Below the pieces are notes generated by a model that was not told the origin of the DNA, ran no database searches, and saw nothing but the letters and a program-made list of their open reading frames with translations. Both the position numbers and the translations under genes were made by a program. DNA of 64,000 nucleotides from Bicyclus anynana. Taxonomy: Eukaryota > Arthropoda > Insecta > Lepidoptera > Nymphalidae. Positions 11,178-21,880 of this stretch are shown one piece after another; positions within the stretch are counted from its first letter, which is position 1, and each line of letters opens with the position of its first letter. Location of the stretch: positions 7,537,561 to 7,601,560 of the forward strand of contig NC_069093.1 in the NCBI RefSeq assembly GCF_947172395.1, given 5' to 3'.

Positions 11178-11282
11178 GCGTGGTGGGTTTGAGCTCCATA
11201 TCTCTTCTCCTATATGGAGCAGGGATATGGAGGATGAGGCGTGGTAGTGGGCCGAAAAAATAGGCTAATAATGATGATGACA
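11178..11282 (+). mobile_element. 3' fragment of a GCGTGGTGG...AATGATGATGA retroposon
   Basis: GTAGCGTGGTGGGTTTGAGC, TCTCCTATATGGAG and GTAGTGGGCCG lead into AGGCTAATAATGATGATGA. Related scraps are at 31063, 44208 and 61033. It is probably a LINE or SINE 3' end. Confidence 0.5.
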
Positions 11283-11629
11283 GACACACAGATAATAACA
11301 AATGACGACGTTCTCGCGACGAAATATTATAAACAGCATATCGAAGACGAACGCTTAACGTTCACAAAACGCCAGGGTAATGATTTGAATTAAAAGTATA
11401 GCTTAATAGGACGAGAGCCAGTGACAGCCAGACCTATCTCTAAAAGCTGATAGTTTGTCAACTCGTGGTCCTAACATAGGTAAGTACAGTAGCCAGTTAT
11501 GGAGTTTGGACCGTGGTTACTTTGGGAGGTCGCAGGTATAAAAGGATTCAGACCCTCAACCGTCTAAGTATAAAGGTAAAGCGTACCTTTTTACATTTTC
11601 CTCGGCATAATATGAGAAATTATATCCCT

Positions 11630-11722
11630 AGATATAAATCGCTTGTTAGCGATAAGGTCGCCTATTATGGATTTTTTTGTATCTATTGTATTGTATGTTC
11701 TTTGTGGTGTAATTAGAAGTAC
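11630..11722 (+). mobile_element. LINE 3' UTR scrap, same family as 4010
   Basis: ATCGCTTGTTAGCGATAAGG and TCGCC are followed by a T-rich tract and TTTGTGGTGTAA, matching the copy at 4010-4178. Confidence 0.5.
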
Positions 11723-13169
11723 TTTATTCCTTTTTTAAAATGAGGACAGTCTAGCTGTTACTGCCTCTTAATCTATAATGAGAACATGTAGTTTTCGAAC
11801 TATAAATAGAAAAGATAGAAAACCGATGAAGGGTACGTGTTCACAGGTACCTAAATACTGAAGCTAGACTCTTATTGGAAGTTGAGGGTAGAAATGTTAT
11901 ATATTACTTTGTAACTACGTGACTGAAGTTATATCCTCACAATATACGCGACATTATTTAATTTGTCTCGTCAATACCTTACTCACGTGTAGGGTTTGTC
12001 TTGACATCTCTTTTCTGTAGTTGTAATCAATTTAAGCGTGTGAATTTCTATGTTTTCTTCCGTTTGTACAGATTGTAAATTAAATCAGCAAATTGTATCT
12101 ATTTCATCTATTATCTTTCTTATCTAATTTCTGTTATTATATCCAGCATTTCTATAGTTTCCTTAGCGAATAAGAGCAGTAAATGGCCGTTTTCTTCACT
12201 TAAAGCGCTCAAAGTTATCTTTTTATTGTTACGAGTATCACCAAGACCAATGATTTTGATATTCCTAGTCTAAGGCATGCAAAGAACATGCATACTTTAC
12301 AATATTATAGTTAAGTTTGGAAATCCATTTCTCTACGGTATAATGACTTAAGGTATATCTAAGATCTAAGCGTTTTATCGTATACTTTCTTTATTTGACT
12401 ATCTTTCCTTGTCTTAGTTTGTATTACCATACAAGTGTTATTAACCTGTGTAGATTTCGTATTCGTTATGATATTTTTCAGGTTTTTCTTTATTGATTAA
12501 ACATTACGTATTCCGACACGATGTCTGAATCGCTGCTTATATGAATACTTAATGCAAAACAAATAGTCAAGTCTCAGGAATAAGTTGCGAAAAAGATTTG
12601 TGGTATCCAACAAACGAATAGTCAGGAAAACCGCAAAACGCAAAGAGTCAGCATTTTAGCGCCTTTTTTGTGAATCTTGGCATCTTTCCAGCTAGACGCT
12701 ACTTACGCTGGCCGTTGTCAATACACAGGCTTACGGATTTCAGTCAAAACACGACGTTGGATTTTTTATATGGGTATAGATTTTCATGTGTTCGTGTGTC
12801 TTGCTTTGAATATTAAATGGACGACATCGAGACGTCGAATATATTTTGACGTGACGCCTTTAAAATTGCTTCCATAGCTTTCAATCCAAAAAAACGAATG
12901 TAACAAAATCTGGGGAGACACGTAACTATTATCTCCATTCAAGTTACATCATTGGATAGCTGAAGAATCAAAGTATTTTCTACTATCAAAGTTCAGAGGG
13001 TTTCAAAATATTTTACGTCACGACATATTTTTTATAGCCATAAATATAAATATAAATGTATAATGACAAATCTCTCTGCAGTCGTTCCTTCATTACTGAA
13101 GATCGTGGTTCTGGTACGGTCCCAACTTCTTGCGGGTCCTTCCACTGGCTTCTGTTGGTGGCCATCCCT
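11723..13169. other. Unrecognised DNA
   Basis: 13080-13169 (TTCATTACTGAAGATCGTGG, GGTGGCCATCCCTG) looks like fragmentary retroelement coding sequence, but I cannot place it. A 66-codon frame at 12677-12877 has no domain. Confidence 0.4.
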
Positions 13170-13387
13170 GCTATCGTGTCATCATCATCATCATCATATC
13201 AGCCAATGGACGTCCACTGCTGGCCATAGGCCTTTTGTAGAGACTTCCAAATATCATGATACTGAGCCACCTGCATCCAGCGAATCCCTGCGACTCGCTT
13301 GATGTCGTCAGTCCACCTGGTGGGGGGTCGACCAACACTGCGCTTACTAGTGCGGGGTCGCCATTCCAGCACTTATGGCTATCGTGT
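13170..13387 (-). mobile_element. RTE-like LINE 3' end with 10-bp target duplication
   Basis: A 198-bp insertion (13180-13377) is flanked by direct repeats GCTATCGTGT at 13170-13179 and 13378-13387. Its minus strand encodes the end of an RTE-type reverse transcriptase protein (words for VLEWRPRT, RSVGRPP, RW.DD.KRV and LQWTS...), as better seen at 38221-38640, and ends in a (CAT)n tail. It is severely 5'-truncated and non-functional. Confidence 0.9.
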
Positions 13388-13660
13388 AATGACAAATAAT
13401 TATATATTTAAAATTACTAATTGCTGCTCTACGTTCAGTTAGTATACTATAATCAGTCGCGGTGGAGTGGGAAATCGCTGCTGAGGTAATTTTGCTGCTT
13501 TTATGCTTTTTTAAACTAGCGCTTCATAAAAATCTGCTGCCCTGATGATCACAGAACATGACCAAAGAGCTAAGCGCGATTAAGGATACGATATGATCTC
13601 ACGAGCGGAGTGAGCCCCGTCATTAGTCATTGTAACCCACATATAACTCGATTAAGATCA

Positions 13661-13724
13661 TCATTCGCACAACTCATATTCGGCTCACTATAGAGCACGA
13701 GTCTCCTCTCAGAATGAGAGGCTT
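13661..13724 (-). mobile_element. SINE-A 3' end
   Basis: CATATTCGGCTCACTATAGA and CGAGTCTCCTCTCAGAATGA match the SINE-A 3' end. The copy breaks off exactly where a SINE-B head begins. Confidence 0.75.
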
Positions 13725-13768
13725 TGACGGCCTCCGTGGCGTAGATGTATGCGCGGTGGATTTACAAG
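13725..13768 (+). mobile_element. SINE-B head only
   Basis: TTGACGGCCTCCGTGGCGTA then TGCGCGGTGGATTTACAAGA match the first 45 bases of the SINE-B at 19981. The rest is replaced by the next element. Confidence 0.75.
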
Positions 13769-14014
13769 ACCATAATACGGAGGAGGTTTAAGGATACTTT
13801 TTATTGCGAAAATAAAATGAGAAGGTTGAAAGTTAGTATGGAAAGCCCTTCATTATTAGAGTCACAGTTTTAAAAATTTGTTTATAAATCATAAAAAATA
13901 TATGAAATATAATGTAATTCAAAAATTTTTAAAAATCAACCCCTAAAGTGGTGAAATAGGGCTTGAAAGTTTACATTGATTTCCACGCGGACGAAGTCGC
14001 GGGCGTCCGCTAGT
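13769..14014 (-). mobile_element. ACTAGCGG-headed element, body type 5
   Basis: The minus-strand head ends at 14014. AAGCCCTATTTCACCACTTT and the AT-rich body follow, ending at CATAATACGG, which also occurs in the copy at 9929-10499. Confidence 0.8.
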
Positions 14015-14605
14015 ATTTAAATAAAAAAGGCCAATAAAAAGACTAATAAAAATGTTTTTCCTAATAATTTATCTGCAATGAATGTTGAATAGTGAACGCA
14101 TGGAGGTAAACCGATACCATAAATATCTGTCTGCAAAATAAATAGTTATGTCAACGTAAAAGAACTCCGCACACTAATATTATAGAAACAAAAATATTGA
14201 CTTACGTCTGAAAAAGTGTTTCTTTTTATTTATGAGCGAACCCTTTGGATCGGTATCCGAGTTTTGCATATTCAAGTGGAAGGAGCTTTTACTGCCTTTA
14301 AAATCGGCGGATGTGTAGAGCAAAATTGCTCTGATCCCCAGATTAATTTGTTATGCGAAGAGATCTAGTAGTAGAGGTCATAAAACTGTAGACAGGATAC
14401 ATTTCAATTTTAACATTCAATCGAAGTCTCAATAACAAGCAGACAGTGATAGATATAACTAAGCTATTATACGAGTAAGACGTAGTCCTTAGTATTTTTA
14501 ATAAAATTACAAAAATATTGAAAGCGGCGACAAAACTCAAAAAAAACAAAAAGTCTCGAGTTTTGAGAAAAAAAAACGCTATTAGGATTTTTCTTACAAA
14601 AAAAA
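14015..14605. other. Unrecognised DNA
   Basis: No shared family is seen. The 68- and 72-codon minus frames here (14343-14549, 14467-14685) run through AT-rich sequence without a domain. Confidence 0.4.
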
Positions 14606-14882
14606 GCAGTTGTCTGTAAAGTTGGTTTACTGACGATAGTTGAACGTGACAACAACATAAGAAAATGCTGATAGAATGGTTCCATTTTTCAAAAGAAAAT
14701 ATTCGTTTTTCTAAAATACTGTTTAATAATCTTCATAGACCAGAATATACTTTATTATATACTTTTTTATTTCTTGTAAAAAAAGTTGGCAACCCTAGAG
14801 CGAGGGAACGACGCATGACGTCATCATTTTTCGAGTGTGTAGCCGGCTCCATCGAATTGTAAGACGTTGTCAAGTCAAAAAT
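14606..14882 (-). mobile_element. CRE-bearing repeat, copy 2
   Basis: A minus-strand copy from TTGTCTGTAAAGTTGGTTTA (14607) to AAGACGTTGTCAAGTCAAAA. It includes GTTGGCAACCCTAGAGCGAG and a perfect TGACGTCA at 14816-14823. The 65-codon plus frame at 14665-14862 is a by-product. Confidence 0.85.
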
Positions 14883-15355
14883 ATTCAAACAAAAGTAAAC
14901 ATTTTTGCGCACCTAGTCGCTGACATCCTGTAGCTAGTATGTCATGTTTTAGATTCTAAAAGTTTATTGTTAAACTTGCGCTTGGTTATCAGACGTAATT
15001 AAACAGGCGATCTGAAGTGACAGATTACTTACCCTGATGTTGTCGAAATGCAGCCGAAGGCTTTCTATGTGGATCGCAATAACTCTTGATGTCATTCGCT
15101 TGTCGAAAAATAGGTTCTGCTGCCAATAGAAGCCCCCACTCAATAAGATGTTCTTGACATGTTATTTTCTATTGCAAGTCTATTTATTTGTAGGTAGTGG
15201 TTTTTTGAAGACAAATAATTCCTGAAAACTTGAAGACAAATAATACTTAGGTAAATGGTATATTTTAATGTTAAAATATAGTAGCAATTCAGTTCTTACT
15301 TTTAGGTAAGTAAAAGATAAAAATCTTAAAGAACAATAGACATAAACTATTACAT
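14883..15355. other. Unrecognised DNA
   Basis: A short imperfect direct repeat (GAAGACAAATAAT at about 15209 and 15232) is the only structure seen. Confidence 0.4.
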
Positions 15356-15545
15356 TTGTTTATTTATTTATTTATTATATATCCTTAGTATGCTTACAGC
15401 TAAGCCAAAACACATACAAAGTACAGACTTACAATATAACAGATAAACAAATTACAATATAATCACTATACAATACAAGCACATAAATTGCATATTTCTA
15501 TAAAATTAAAATTAAAATTCACAGCTGTTTACAATATCAATAAAT
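15356..15545 (-). mobile_element. Probable LINE 3' end in antisense
   Basis: A TTTATTTATTTATTTATTAT run at its left edge followed by AT-rich, ACAATATAA-type sequence is typical of an antisense LINE 3' UTR with an ATAAA-rich tail. No protein remnant is seen, so confidence is low. Confidence 0.4.
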
Positions 15546-15596
15546 ACATGACGTTTTGACATTGATCCAATATTTGAGTATTTGACATTATAATTA

Positions 15597-15776
15597 ACTA
15601 GCAGACGCCGCGCGGTTTCACCCGCGTGGTTCCCAGTTCCCGTAGGAATACGGGGATAATATGTAGCCTATAGCCTTCCTCGATAAATGGGCTATCTAAC
15701 ACTGAAAGAATTTTTTACATCGGACCCTACTGGTCCTAAGATTAGCGCGTTCAATCAAACAAACACCACAACCTGC
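15597..15776 (+). mobile_element. ACTAGCTGACGCCG retroposon, tail lost
   Basis: ACTAGCAGACGCCGCGCGG, TTTCACCCGCGTGGTT, CCTCGATAAATGGGCTATCT and GATTAGCGCGTTCAATC are present. The CTTCAGCTTTATAATATTAG tail is missing. Confidence 0.85.
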
Positions 15777-15940
15777 TAGGTAAATGACAATACAAATAAA
15801 ATACTATGTAATTTTTTTGCCATTTGTATTATAACACAAATTCTTCATATCGTCGGCAGTCAGTTCTCAAGCAACTTTAAACAAATGAAACCGGTAAGTG
15901 GCTCAAGTATGCCTCTCTGACAGAGAGTTACATATTTGTA

Positions 15941-16195
15941 CCTTTTGCCGTGGAGACCCTTGGACCATGGAGTCGCAGTGTCAAAAAATTTTACCGTATC
16001 ATTTCACCGCGGCTAGTTGCCTCGACTCATGACAGAAGGGCTGGCTCATTTTTTGCGCAAAGGATCAGCCTGTCCAGCGCGAAAATGCAGCCAGTATTCT
16101 TGCCACCATTCCACGTGGGCATGATTTGTATAGTTATTAGGATAAGTTAGCTTAAGTTCCTTATTGTATTCTTTCTCAATAAAAAAAAACAAATT
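15941..16195 (+). pseudogene. LINE ORF2 C-terminal remnant with 3' tail
   Basis: From 15941 the frame reads PFAVETLGPW, then RIISPRLVAST, DRRAGSFFAQRISL, a set of words I recognise from the C-terminus of insect non-LTR retrotransposon polyproteins. A frameshift near 16078 moves the rest to another frame, where SILATIPRGHDLYSY and a stop follow (to about 16139). An AATAAA-like A-rich tail lies at 16176-16195. The reverse transcriptase core and everything upstream are absent, so this is a 5'-truncated, inactive copy. The clade was not determined. Confidence 0.7.
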
Positions 16196-16266
16196 AAAAT
16201 ACATGAAACATTAATAAATTATATACTGAAAACTTCCTGAATGAACGGCTGTGTATATTGGTGCAG

Positions 16267-16409
16267 GTCACGCTAATTTAGCCCCTTATTCTGAGATCAC
16301 CTGCGACATTAATATCAATGAAGCTGGCGACTTGTGGCACTCGACAGTCGACACTGGACAAGTGGTCGCCGTGCTCGAGTTGAAGCGAGCCCCAGTCGCG
16401 CCGGATTAA
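16267..16409 (+). CDS. Candidate terminal exon, unidentified protein
   Basis: An open frame runs to TAA at 16407-16409 and reads HANLAPYSEITCDININE, then AGDLWHSTVDTGQVVAVL, ELKRAPVAPD. It is preceded by GTATATTGGTGCAG, a usable 3' splice site, which would make it a phase-1 terminal exon. The same frame stays open back to about 16245, so the splice site is not required. Third codon positions are GC-rich through the last 25 codons, unlike the AT-rich surroundings. The residue mix (alternating hydrophobic and polar, beta-strand-like) looks protein-like, but I do not recognise the family. No AATAAA is seen in the next 250 bases. It could equally be an unfamiliar transposon remnant, as a LINE tail lies 70 bases upstream. 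Confidence 0.3.
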
Positions 16410-16593
16410 TTACGGAGATATTTATACTTCTCCTTTCGTACAATTTTCTTTTCAATCAGCACCAAGTAAATGTTTGATATTGAAAATATCAACGACTGAT
16501 TCCTTATAATTATGTTCTTTAGCTGAAATTTTTATAATGATTTGTGACTCATTGTTAATAGGTATTGATTAGGTATTGATTAGGTGGTAGGCT

Positions 16594-16629
16594 CAGGGGC
16601 GTAGCTACCGTAGTATCAGCCGTATCAAT
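16594..16629 (+). mobile_element. Possible left end of a hAT-like element
   Basis: CAGGGGCGTAGCTACCGTAG resembles hAT-type termini (compare CAGTGGCGTA at 47062). A retroposon follows at once and no matching right end was found, only AGGGGCCCC words at about 16846. Confidence 0.3.
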
Positions 16630-16833
16630 GACTAGCTGACGCCGTGAGGTTTCACCCGTGTGGTTCTCGTTCCCGTAGGAATACAGAGATAATATATAGC
16701 CTATAGCCTTCTTCGATAAATAGGCTATCTAACACTGAAAGAATTTTTGAAATCGGATCAGTAGTTCCTGAGATTAGCGCGTTCATTCAAACAAACAAAC
16801 AAACTCTTCAGCTTTATATATTAGCAAAGATAA
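16630..16833 (+). mobile_element. ACTAGCTGACGCCG retroposon
   Basis: Full length: ACTAGCTGACGCCGTGAGG head, TAGGCTATCTAACACTGAAA, GATTAGCGCGTTCATTC, four CAAA units, and CTTCAGCTTTATATATTAG tail. Confidence 0.9.
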
Positions 16834-17174
16834 CCCCGAACTACAGGGGCCCCTTTGAAAGCAAAGATTAGTAAAATGTAGATTATGCACAATCTCTTTT
16901 TTTTTTCCTGGTTAAGCGTGCGCCCAAAAGTTAGAAACATACTACATGTTGCCTACATAGGTTAAGTCACTGTTATATTTATTTTAAGGGAGTATTTTTG
17001 TTTATTTTGTGAGAAATCTTTATCCTTCATTTGGGCCCCCCAATCCAACTAATTTTGATAGGCGACTGGGTAGGCTAATGGTACACCAGTGTTTTTTGAG
17101 GTAGGGGGGTTTTTATCCGATAGGAGATCGGCACTACCAAAACGGGTGTCCATGAAGATTTTCCCCCCACGAAA
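16834..17174. other. Unrecognised DNA
   Basis: GGGCCCCCCAATCCAACTAA near 17032 may belong to the same hAT-like debris as 16594. No gene is seen. Confidence 0.35.
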
Positions 17175-17542
17175 AAAAAATTGGTTGTCTGTAAAGTTGA
17201 GAAAACGTCATAAGAAAATACTTATATCGTTGTTATAAACAATTGACACATTCACTTTTCACTTCACTTCATAGTTCATACTCGACGAAAACATCTAAAT
17301 GTATTAATGTATAGCAGCTGTCCACGCGGACGCATTGCTCACTCAAGTAGGAGAGAGACAGCTGATGTCGAACGTTGCCGAACGCGGAGGCCGATTGTGC
17401 CTCTTTGTCGCTCGATCCGCGCTCTTGCTTGCACTTCAAGCCTTAAATGGAACGCCTCAGAGCGAGATAACGTCGCATGAGTCGTGTTTTTTAAAGTATA
17501 CCGTCGGCTCCATCGAATTTTATGACGTTTTCACGTCAAAAA
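17175..17542 (-). mobile_element. CRE-repeat relative with a different interior
   Basis: Both ends match the CRE-bearing family (TTGTCTGTAAAGTTGAG left; GGCTCCATCGAATTTTATGA and GACGTTTTCACGTCAAAAA right), but the middle is longer and GC-richer, and the TGACGTCA core has decayed. The 83-codon frame at 17335-17586 lies in this interior and shows no domain. Confidence 0.65.
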
Positions 17543-18263
17543 TGTATACCTACTGTAGTTTAGGTGATCTTTTTGATTATTTGTAATACAATGCTGTTTA
17601 TTATTGTACTAATCGTGCTTTTAATTCCTACATTGTTGATAGTTTATTACACACAGTAACAAAGTAGTTTGCCTGTAGAACTGCGCATACAAAGTGTATA
17701 CCGCTTTGTAAAACAATAGATGACAAGCGCTGAGTGATTTACCGGACCCTCATTGAGACGCGCTCACATAAAGCACTTGGCTATTATGTATGCAACACCC
17801 TTGCCAACATCGGGATGTATACTGTAATAGTCTGTATACTTTCTTAATCATATTTATACGTAAAGCAAAAGTTTTGTACAGTGCTTGTTACGAATATTAA
17901 GGGAACGAAGGATGAAAATTGAATTTAGTAACAACAACAAAATTAGAATAGTACCTAAGGATAAAGTTAAAGCAAAGCTAATATTTTTTAAAATAGTGTG
18001 TGGTATGGGAGTTTTCATCGAAAATGACGCCTAATGTCTTCGAGATACAATAAAACAATGTAATTCCTCTTTAAGAGATGTACAAAAAACTACTACTACT
18101 ACTTTACCTACTTTTTTTCTTTCTTTCAAGGATATCTTACCATTTGCTATTATATTCTCTGAAAAGTAAGTAGATAATTCTAATATTTTTTATGTTACAG
18201 TAAGAAATTGTTAGTATAAAGCTTTTTTTAATCTTTACATGTTAGCTACAACTACTACTACTC
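17543..18263. other. Unrecognised DNA
   Basis: Only a short (CTA)n patch (ACTACTACTACT near 18090) is seen. Confidence 0.4.
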
Positions 18264-18533
18264 TCTCACCTGATGGTAAGTGATGGTACAATCTAAGATG
18301 GCAGCCCGAAACGCTGAATCGCAATGCGGTACGTCTTTAGGGTAGGGTAACTAGCCGCGGCCGAAGTCTCCCACCAGCCAGACCTGCCCCCCTAGCAGTT
18401 TTCGAAGCGTTAGCGATCGTAAAAAGAGAATCGAACTGCCACTTGGCTAGGGCGGCTGTACCAATTCACAAAACCTCAATCAGCCCAGCCGGTGATCGAA
18501 CCCAGGACCATACTACTGCGCTACGGAAGACGT
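18264..18533 (-). mobile_element. SINE-B split by a SINE-C fragment
   Basis: The minus-strand SINE-B body (CTCACCTGATGGTAAGTGAT, AACTAGCCGCGGCCGAAG, CCCACCAGCCAGACCTG) runs to about 18391. The head with B box (GATCGAACCCAGGACC) resumes at 18464-18533. Between them, AAGCGTTAGCGATCGTAAAA to CTTGGCTAGGG matches part of the SINE-C at 36960-37115. Confidence 0.7.
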
Positions 18534-18579
18534 TAAAACTACAATGTTTTAATTTTCCTAACATATATATATATACTTC

Positions 18580-18782
18580 ACTAGCTGACGCCGCGTGGTT
18601 TCACCAGCGTGGTTCCCGTTCCCGTAGGAATATGGGGATAATATATTATCCTATAGCCTTCCTCGATAAATGGGCTATCTAACACTGAAAGAATATTTTA
18701 AATCGGACCAGTGGTTCCTGAGATTAGCGCGTTCAAACAATCAAACAAACAAACTCTTCAGCTTTATTATATTAGTACAGAT
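18580..18782 (+). mobile_element. ACTAGCTGACGCCG retroposon
   Basis: Full-length copy with head ACTAGCTGACGCCGCGTGG and tail CTTCAGCTTTATTATATTAG. The 79-codon frame at 18443-18682 crosses two unrelated repeats and is an artefact. Confidence 0.9.
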
Positions 18783-19884
18783 TAACATGTAGTGCGACCA
18801 CAAAAATACAATAAATTGTATGCCCCAAGCAGACATGTGAAATTTAATATGTATGCTTAATGTACGTTTATGTGCGGCAGTAAACTTTATGACTTCGGTA
18901 CACTTACTAGCTTCATTCAGGTACGTTGTATGTATAAAGATTAAATGAATACAAACTTTTTATATTTTCTAGTAGGTATATAAAACATCAATTTACTAAG
19001 TATTAGATAATTTACTTTAAAATATATTGTTAACCAATTCCTTGAACCAAATATAAAAAATCTACTATAATAAACTTCAGTTTCTGAAGAACAAAGTGCT
19101 GTTTTTATCACGTTAATGATTTCTTGGAAACAGCTTGTCTGTTTTATGTAAAACTTACACAAAGAAATAAGTTAAAATTTTTGCAACAATTTTACTGTAC
19201 GGCTTTTGGAAAAAGTTCAATAATTTTTGAGATTGTAAGGAGGTACCGCAAATATAGAGAAACTCGGGATCAATGATGCACTTCACAGTGTATGGAAATT
19301 ATTGTTTAGGGTTATTAGCCGCCTTAATATCCCAAATCACACTTGACTTTAGTCATCGGGGCTTTTGATAAAGTTAAAAATAATAAGATAACTATAAAAA
19401 ATAATCTAATTTACTAATGAATTAAACCTGGCCAGATTTTCATGTTTCACTGTGGCTTAGTCTAATATTAATTATAGGTTATTAAGCAAGAAGAAAGTTT
19501 CATTACATTTTACTTCTAAACACCTTTATTAGCTAGAGAAGAAAAAATTAAAAGAACAATGATTTGCGTTCCCGCCGAGATTTTGTAATAAAATGGTTAT
19601 AATAATGAATTACGAGTATGCGAGGTTGCTCTTGCTTGGTACAAGTGTAGTCTACAAACTGAGTTTTGTTGAGTTGAGTTGAGATTAAACATAGATAATG
19701 TTACTGAGTGAAGACGTAGCTTTCTAATGGTGAAAGAATTTTAAAAATCTGTCTTGTAGTTTTTGATTGAAATATTAAAAAATATACTTTATTCTTGGTC
19801 GGCGTAGGTTCCTTAAAACCTGCTACCTTCCAAAACCATCTAAGTCGAAAACATAATTGGCATCTATGGTTATAGTTTATACTA
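18783..19884. other. Mostly unrecognised DNA
   Basis: 19711-19770 (GTAGCTTTCTAATGGTGAAA, GAATTTTAAAAATC) is a scrap of the retroposon subtype at 2012. The rest holds no recognisable gene. Confidence 0.4.
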
Positions 19885-19975
19885 CTGTCTCATTAGTTCC
19901 GTAGTTAGCTGGTTTAGCTACGGACAGTGAGGTCCACTGTCGAGGGATCAAATCCCGAGTCCGGCCAGCAAAAAA
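19885..19975 (+). mobile_element. tRNA-like SINE head fragment
   Basis: TTAGCTGGTTTAGCTACGG and GGATCAAATCCCGAGTCCG look like A- and B-box regions of a tRNA-derived head. There is no cloverleaf with a matching acceptor stem, so it is not a tRNA gene. It directly abuts the SINE-B that follows. Confidence 0.45.
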
Positions 19976-19980
19976 TACGT

Positions 19981-20319
19981 TTGACGGCCTCCGTGGCGTA
20001 GTGGTATGCGCGGTGGATTTACAAGACGGAGGCCCTGGGTTCGATCCCCAGCTGGGCCGATTGAGATTGTCTTAATTGGTCCAGGTCTGGCTTGGCTGGT
20101 GGGAGGCTTCGGCCGTGGCTAGTTACCACCCTACCAACAAAGACGTACCGACAAGCGATTTAGCGTTCCGGTGCGATGTCGTGTAGAAACCGAAAAGGGG
20201 GGTGTATTTACCCCTAAGAAGTTAGCCCGCTTCCATCTTAGATTGCATCATCACTTACCATCAGGTGAGATTGTAATTTGTAGTCAAGGGCTAACTTGTA
20301 AAGAATAAAAAAAAAAAAC
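19981..20319 (+). mobile_element. SINE-B, tRNA-derived, full length
   Basis: The head has a pol III A box (TGGCGTAGTGGTATGCG) and a B box (GGTTCGATCCC). The body has GGCTTCGGCCGTGGCTAGTT, CAAGCGATTTAGCG, GATGTCGTGTAGAAACCG and CATCACTTACCATCAGGTGA, and it ends in an A-rich tail. It is the best preserved copy of the family in the window. Others are at 18264(-), 49621, 51728 and 58032. It is non-coding and its mobility depends on a LINE in trans. Confidence 0.9.
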
Positions 20320-20352
20320 GTTTTTCTTACAAGGAAAATCTTAATAGCAGCC

Positions 20353-20604
20353 TGGAGTTGGGAAGTTGGTGGTGTTGGTACACCCCCGTGCCTCGGAGAG
20401 CACGTAAAGCCGTCAGTACTGCGCCTGATCGTTCATCGGTTATGTCGATCTACCATCCATTGGACTATGAGAGTAAGGGAAAAGAGAGTGCACATTTAGT
20501 TGCACACTTGTGCATTATGATATCTCCTTGCGTTAGTTTAGGTTAAGTTTGCGTTCCTGGTTAATCTCACCATGAGAATCGTCGCCGCGGTCGAAAAAAA
20601 AAAC
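20353..20604 (+). mobile_element. Retroposon 3' region with poly(A)
   Basis: TTGGGAAGTTGGTGGTGTTG, CCCGTGCCTCGGAGAGCACG and ACTATGAGAGTAAGGGAAAA lead to CGCCGCGGTCG and ten A residues at 20594-20603. It is a family common in Lepidoptera, probably a LINE C-terminus plus 3' UTR. Related pieces are at 28231, 37385 and 60721. Confidence 0.65.
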
Positions 20605-21613
20605 AATTCGGTCGGAAGCATATTGAGACTAAACTAACAAACTTTTGGCCTTCATAAAACAAGGTTAGTCTGGCTAAGCAGACTCTTAGTCCAACTGCGA
20701 AATATGAGGAAAAATATACCAAAACTGTGTATATAGATATAGTGGGAGAGAAGTGAGAGAAGTCGAAATAGCTCGAGGCTGGAACGGTCTCATGTATAAC
20801 TTTACCCGGATAGCAAACAAGCTGAAACCTTTATATCAGAGAGCTTGTTTCAAAATCGCAGCATCGTACTACTGTAGAGTAAACTTAACCTAAACCGAAG
20901 TACAAATATAAAATGTAATATTACGTATGTTGGTACACACTCGTAAAGTTTACAATGCACGCGACTGTGTGCATGCAAGCAAAAATTATAAGAATACTCA
21001 AGTAGAAAAGTAATAAGAATAGTTCTGTTTATTGTTCGGATGTTCATACGGTTTCATGGAGAACTAAAAGCGAAATTGTAAGCTTGAAAATAAGGCTCCA
21101 AGATTTCCAAACGCTCCAATTAGACACACTAATATGTTACAAGTTCCTCAATTAAAGATACTTAGTATAAACTTTCATTATTTATGTTATTTTAGAGGGG
21201 AGGTCTCAGTGTTCGTATTTGATGACTTGAGTTCAGTTATTTGTGAGGCAGCGTATATACCGTCACGCTGCCAGTTTTATCAATACTGTTTGAGATCAAC
21301 TATGTTCTCACAGAATACGTGTAATCACAGAGTATTATTATAACCATGTATGTACATTCATTTTATATGATGAAATATATAAAAATTTTGCTACTTTCAT
21401 CAAGCTTTATGCGGCAATGCTACACGGATCAGACTAAAAATACTCTAAACGCAAAACCAAAACTTTACACGGATTAAATACTCTAAACGCACGTTACACT
21501 CCGATACCCAGTGGATGGACCGGATGTACCATACACATTACACACTCCGAAGATAATGACTAGACTATCGAATTTATGTCTCCTGAGCATACTGAAAATA
21601 GCAATATGCATTT
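20605..21613. other. Unrecognised DNA
   Basis: Short frames at 20850-21047(-) and 21134-21343(+) have no domain. A short repeated pair ACTCTAAACGCA (about 21444 and 21481) is noted. Confidence 0.4.
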
Positions 21614-21787
21614 ACTAGCGGACCCCCGCCATTTCGTCCGCCTTTAGACCTCCTTAATCCGTCCTTCTCGCAAAATCCGTTCTTAGCGGACCTCTACTAT
21701 AAAATACCTCCCTGCCAAATTTTATCTTTGTACGTTAAGCGGTTTTGAGATTTCGTGATGATGACCTTTCGCATTTATATATTAAGA
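21614..21787 (+). mobile_element. ACTAGCGG-headed element with TTTATATATTAAGAT tail
   Basis: Head ACTAGCGGACCCCCGCCAT, middle CCTTAATCCGTCCTTCTCGC, AAATCCGTTCTTAGCGGACC and CGGTTTTGAGATTTCGTGAT, tail ATTTATATATTAAGAT. It is a distinct body type from the other ACTAGC families here. Confidence 0.8.
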
Positions 21788-21880
21788 TTATTCATCATAT
21801 TGTATCATGAATTTCCTCATTAACGCTTGCTGATTTCCAAATTAATACCTATACATCAATACATGTAATTTACATAAAAT

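Noticed and set aside
16594..17060. Complete second hAT element
   Set aside because: A left-end-like CAGGGGCGTAGCTACCG is present, but no matching right end or 8-bp duplication was found.
19981..20060. tRNA gene
   Set aside because: A and B boxes are present but the sequence continues into the SINE-B body seen in several copies, and no proper cloverleaf closes.
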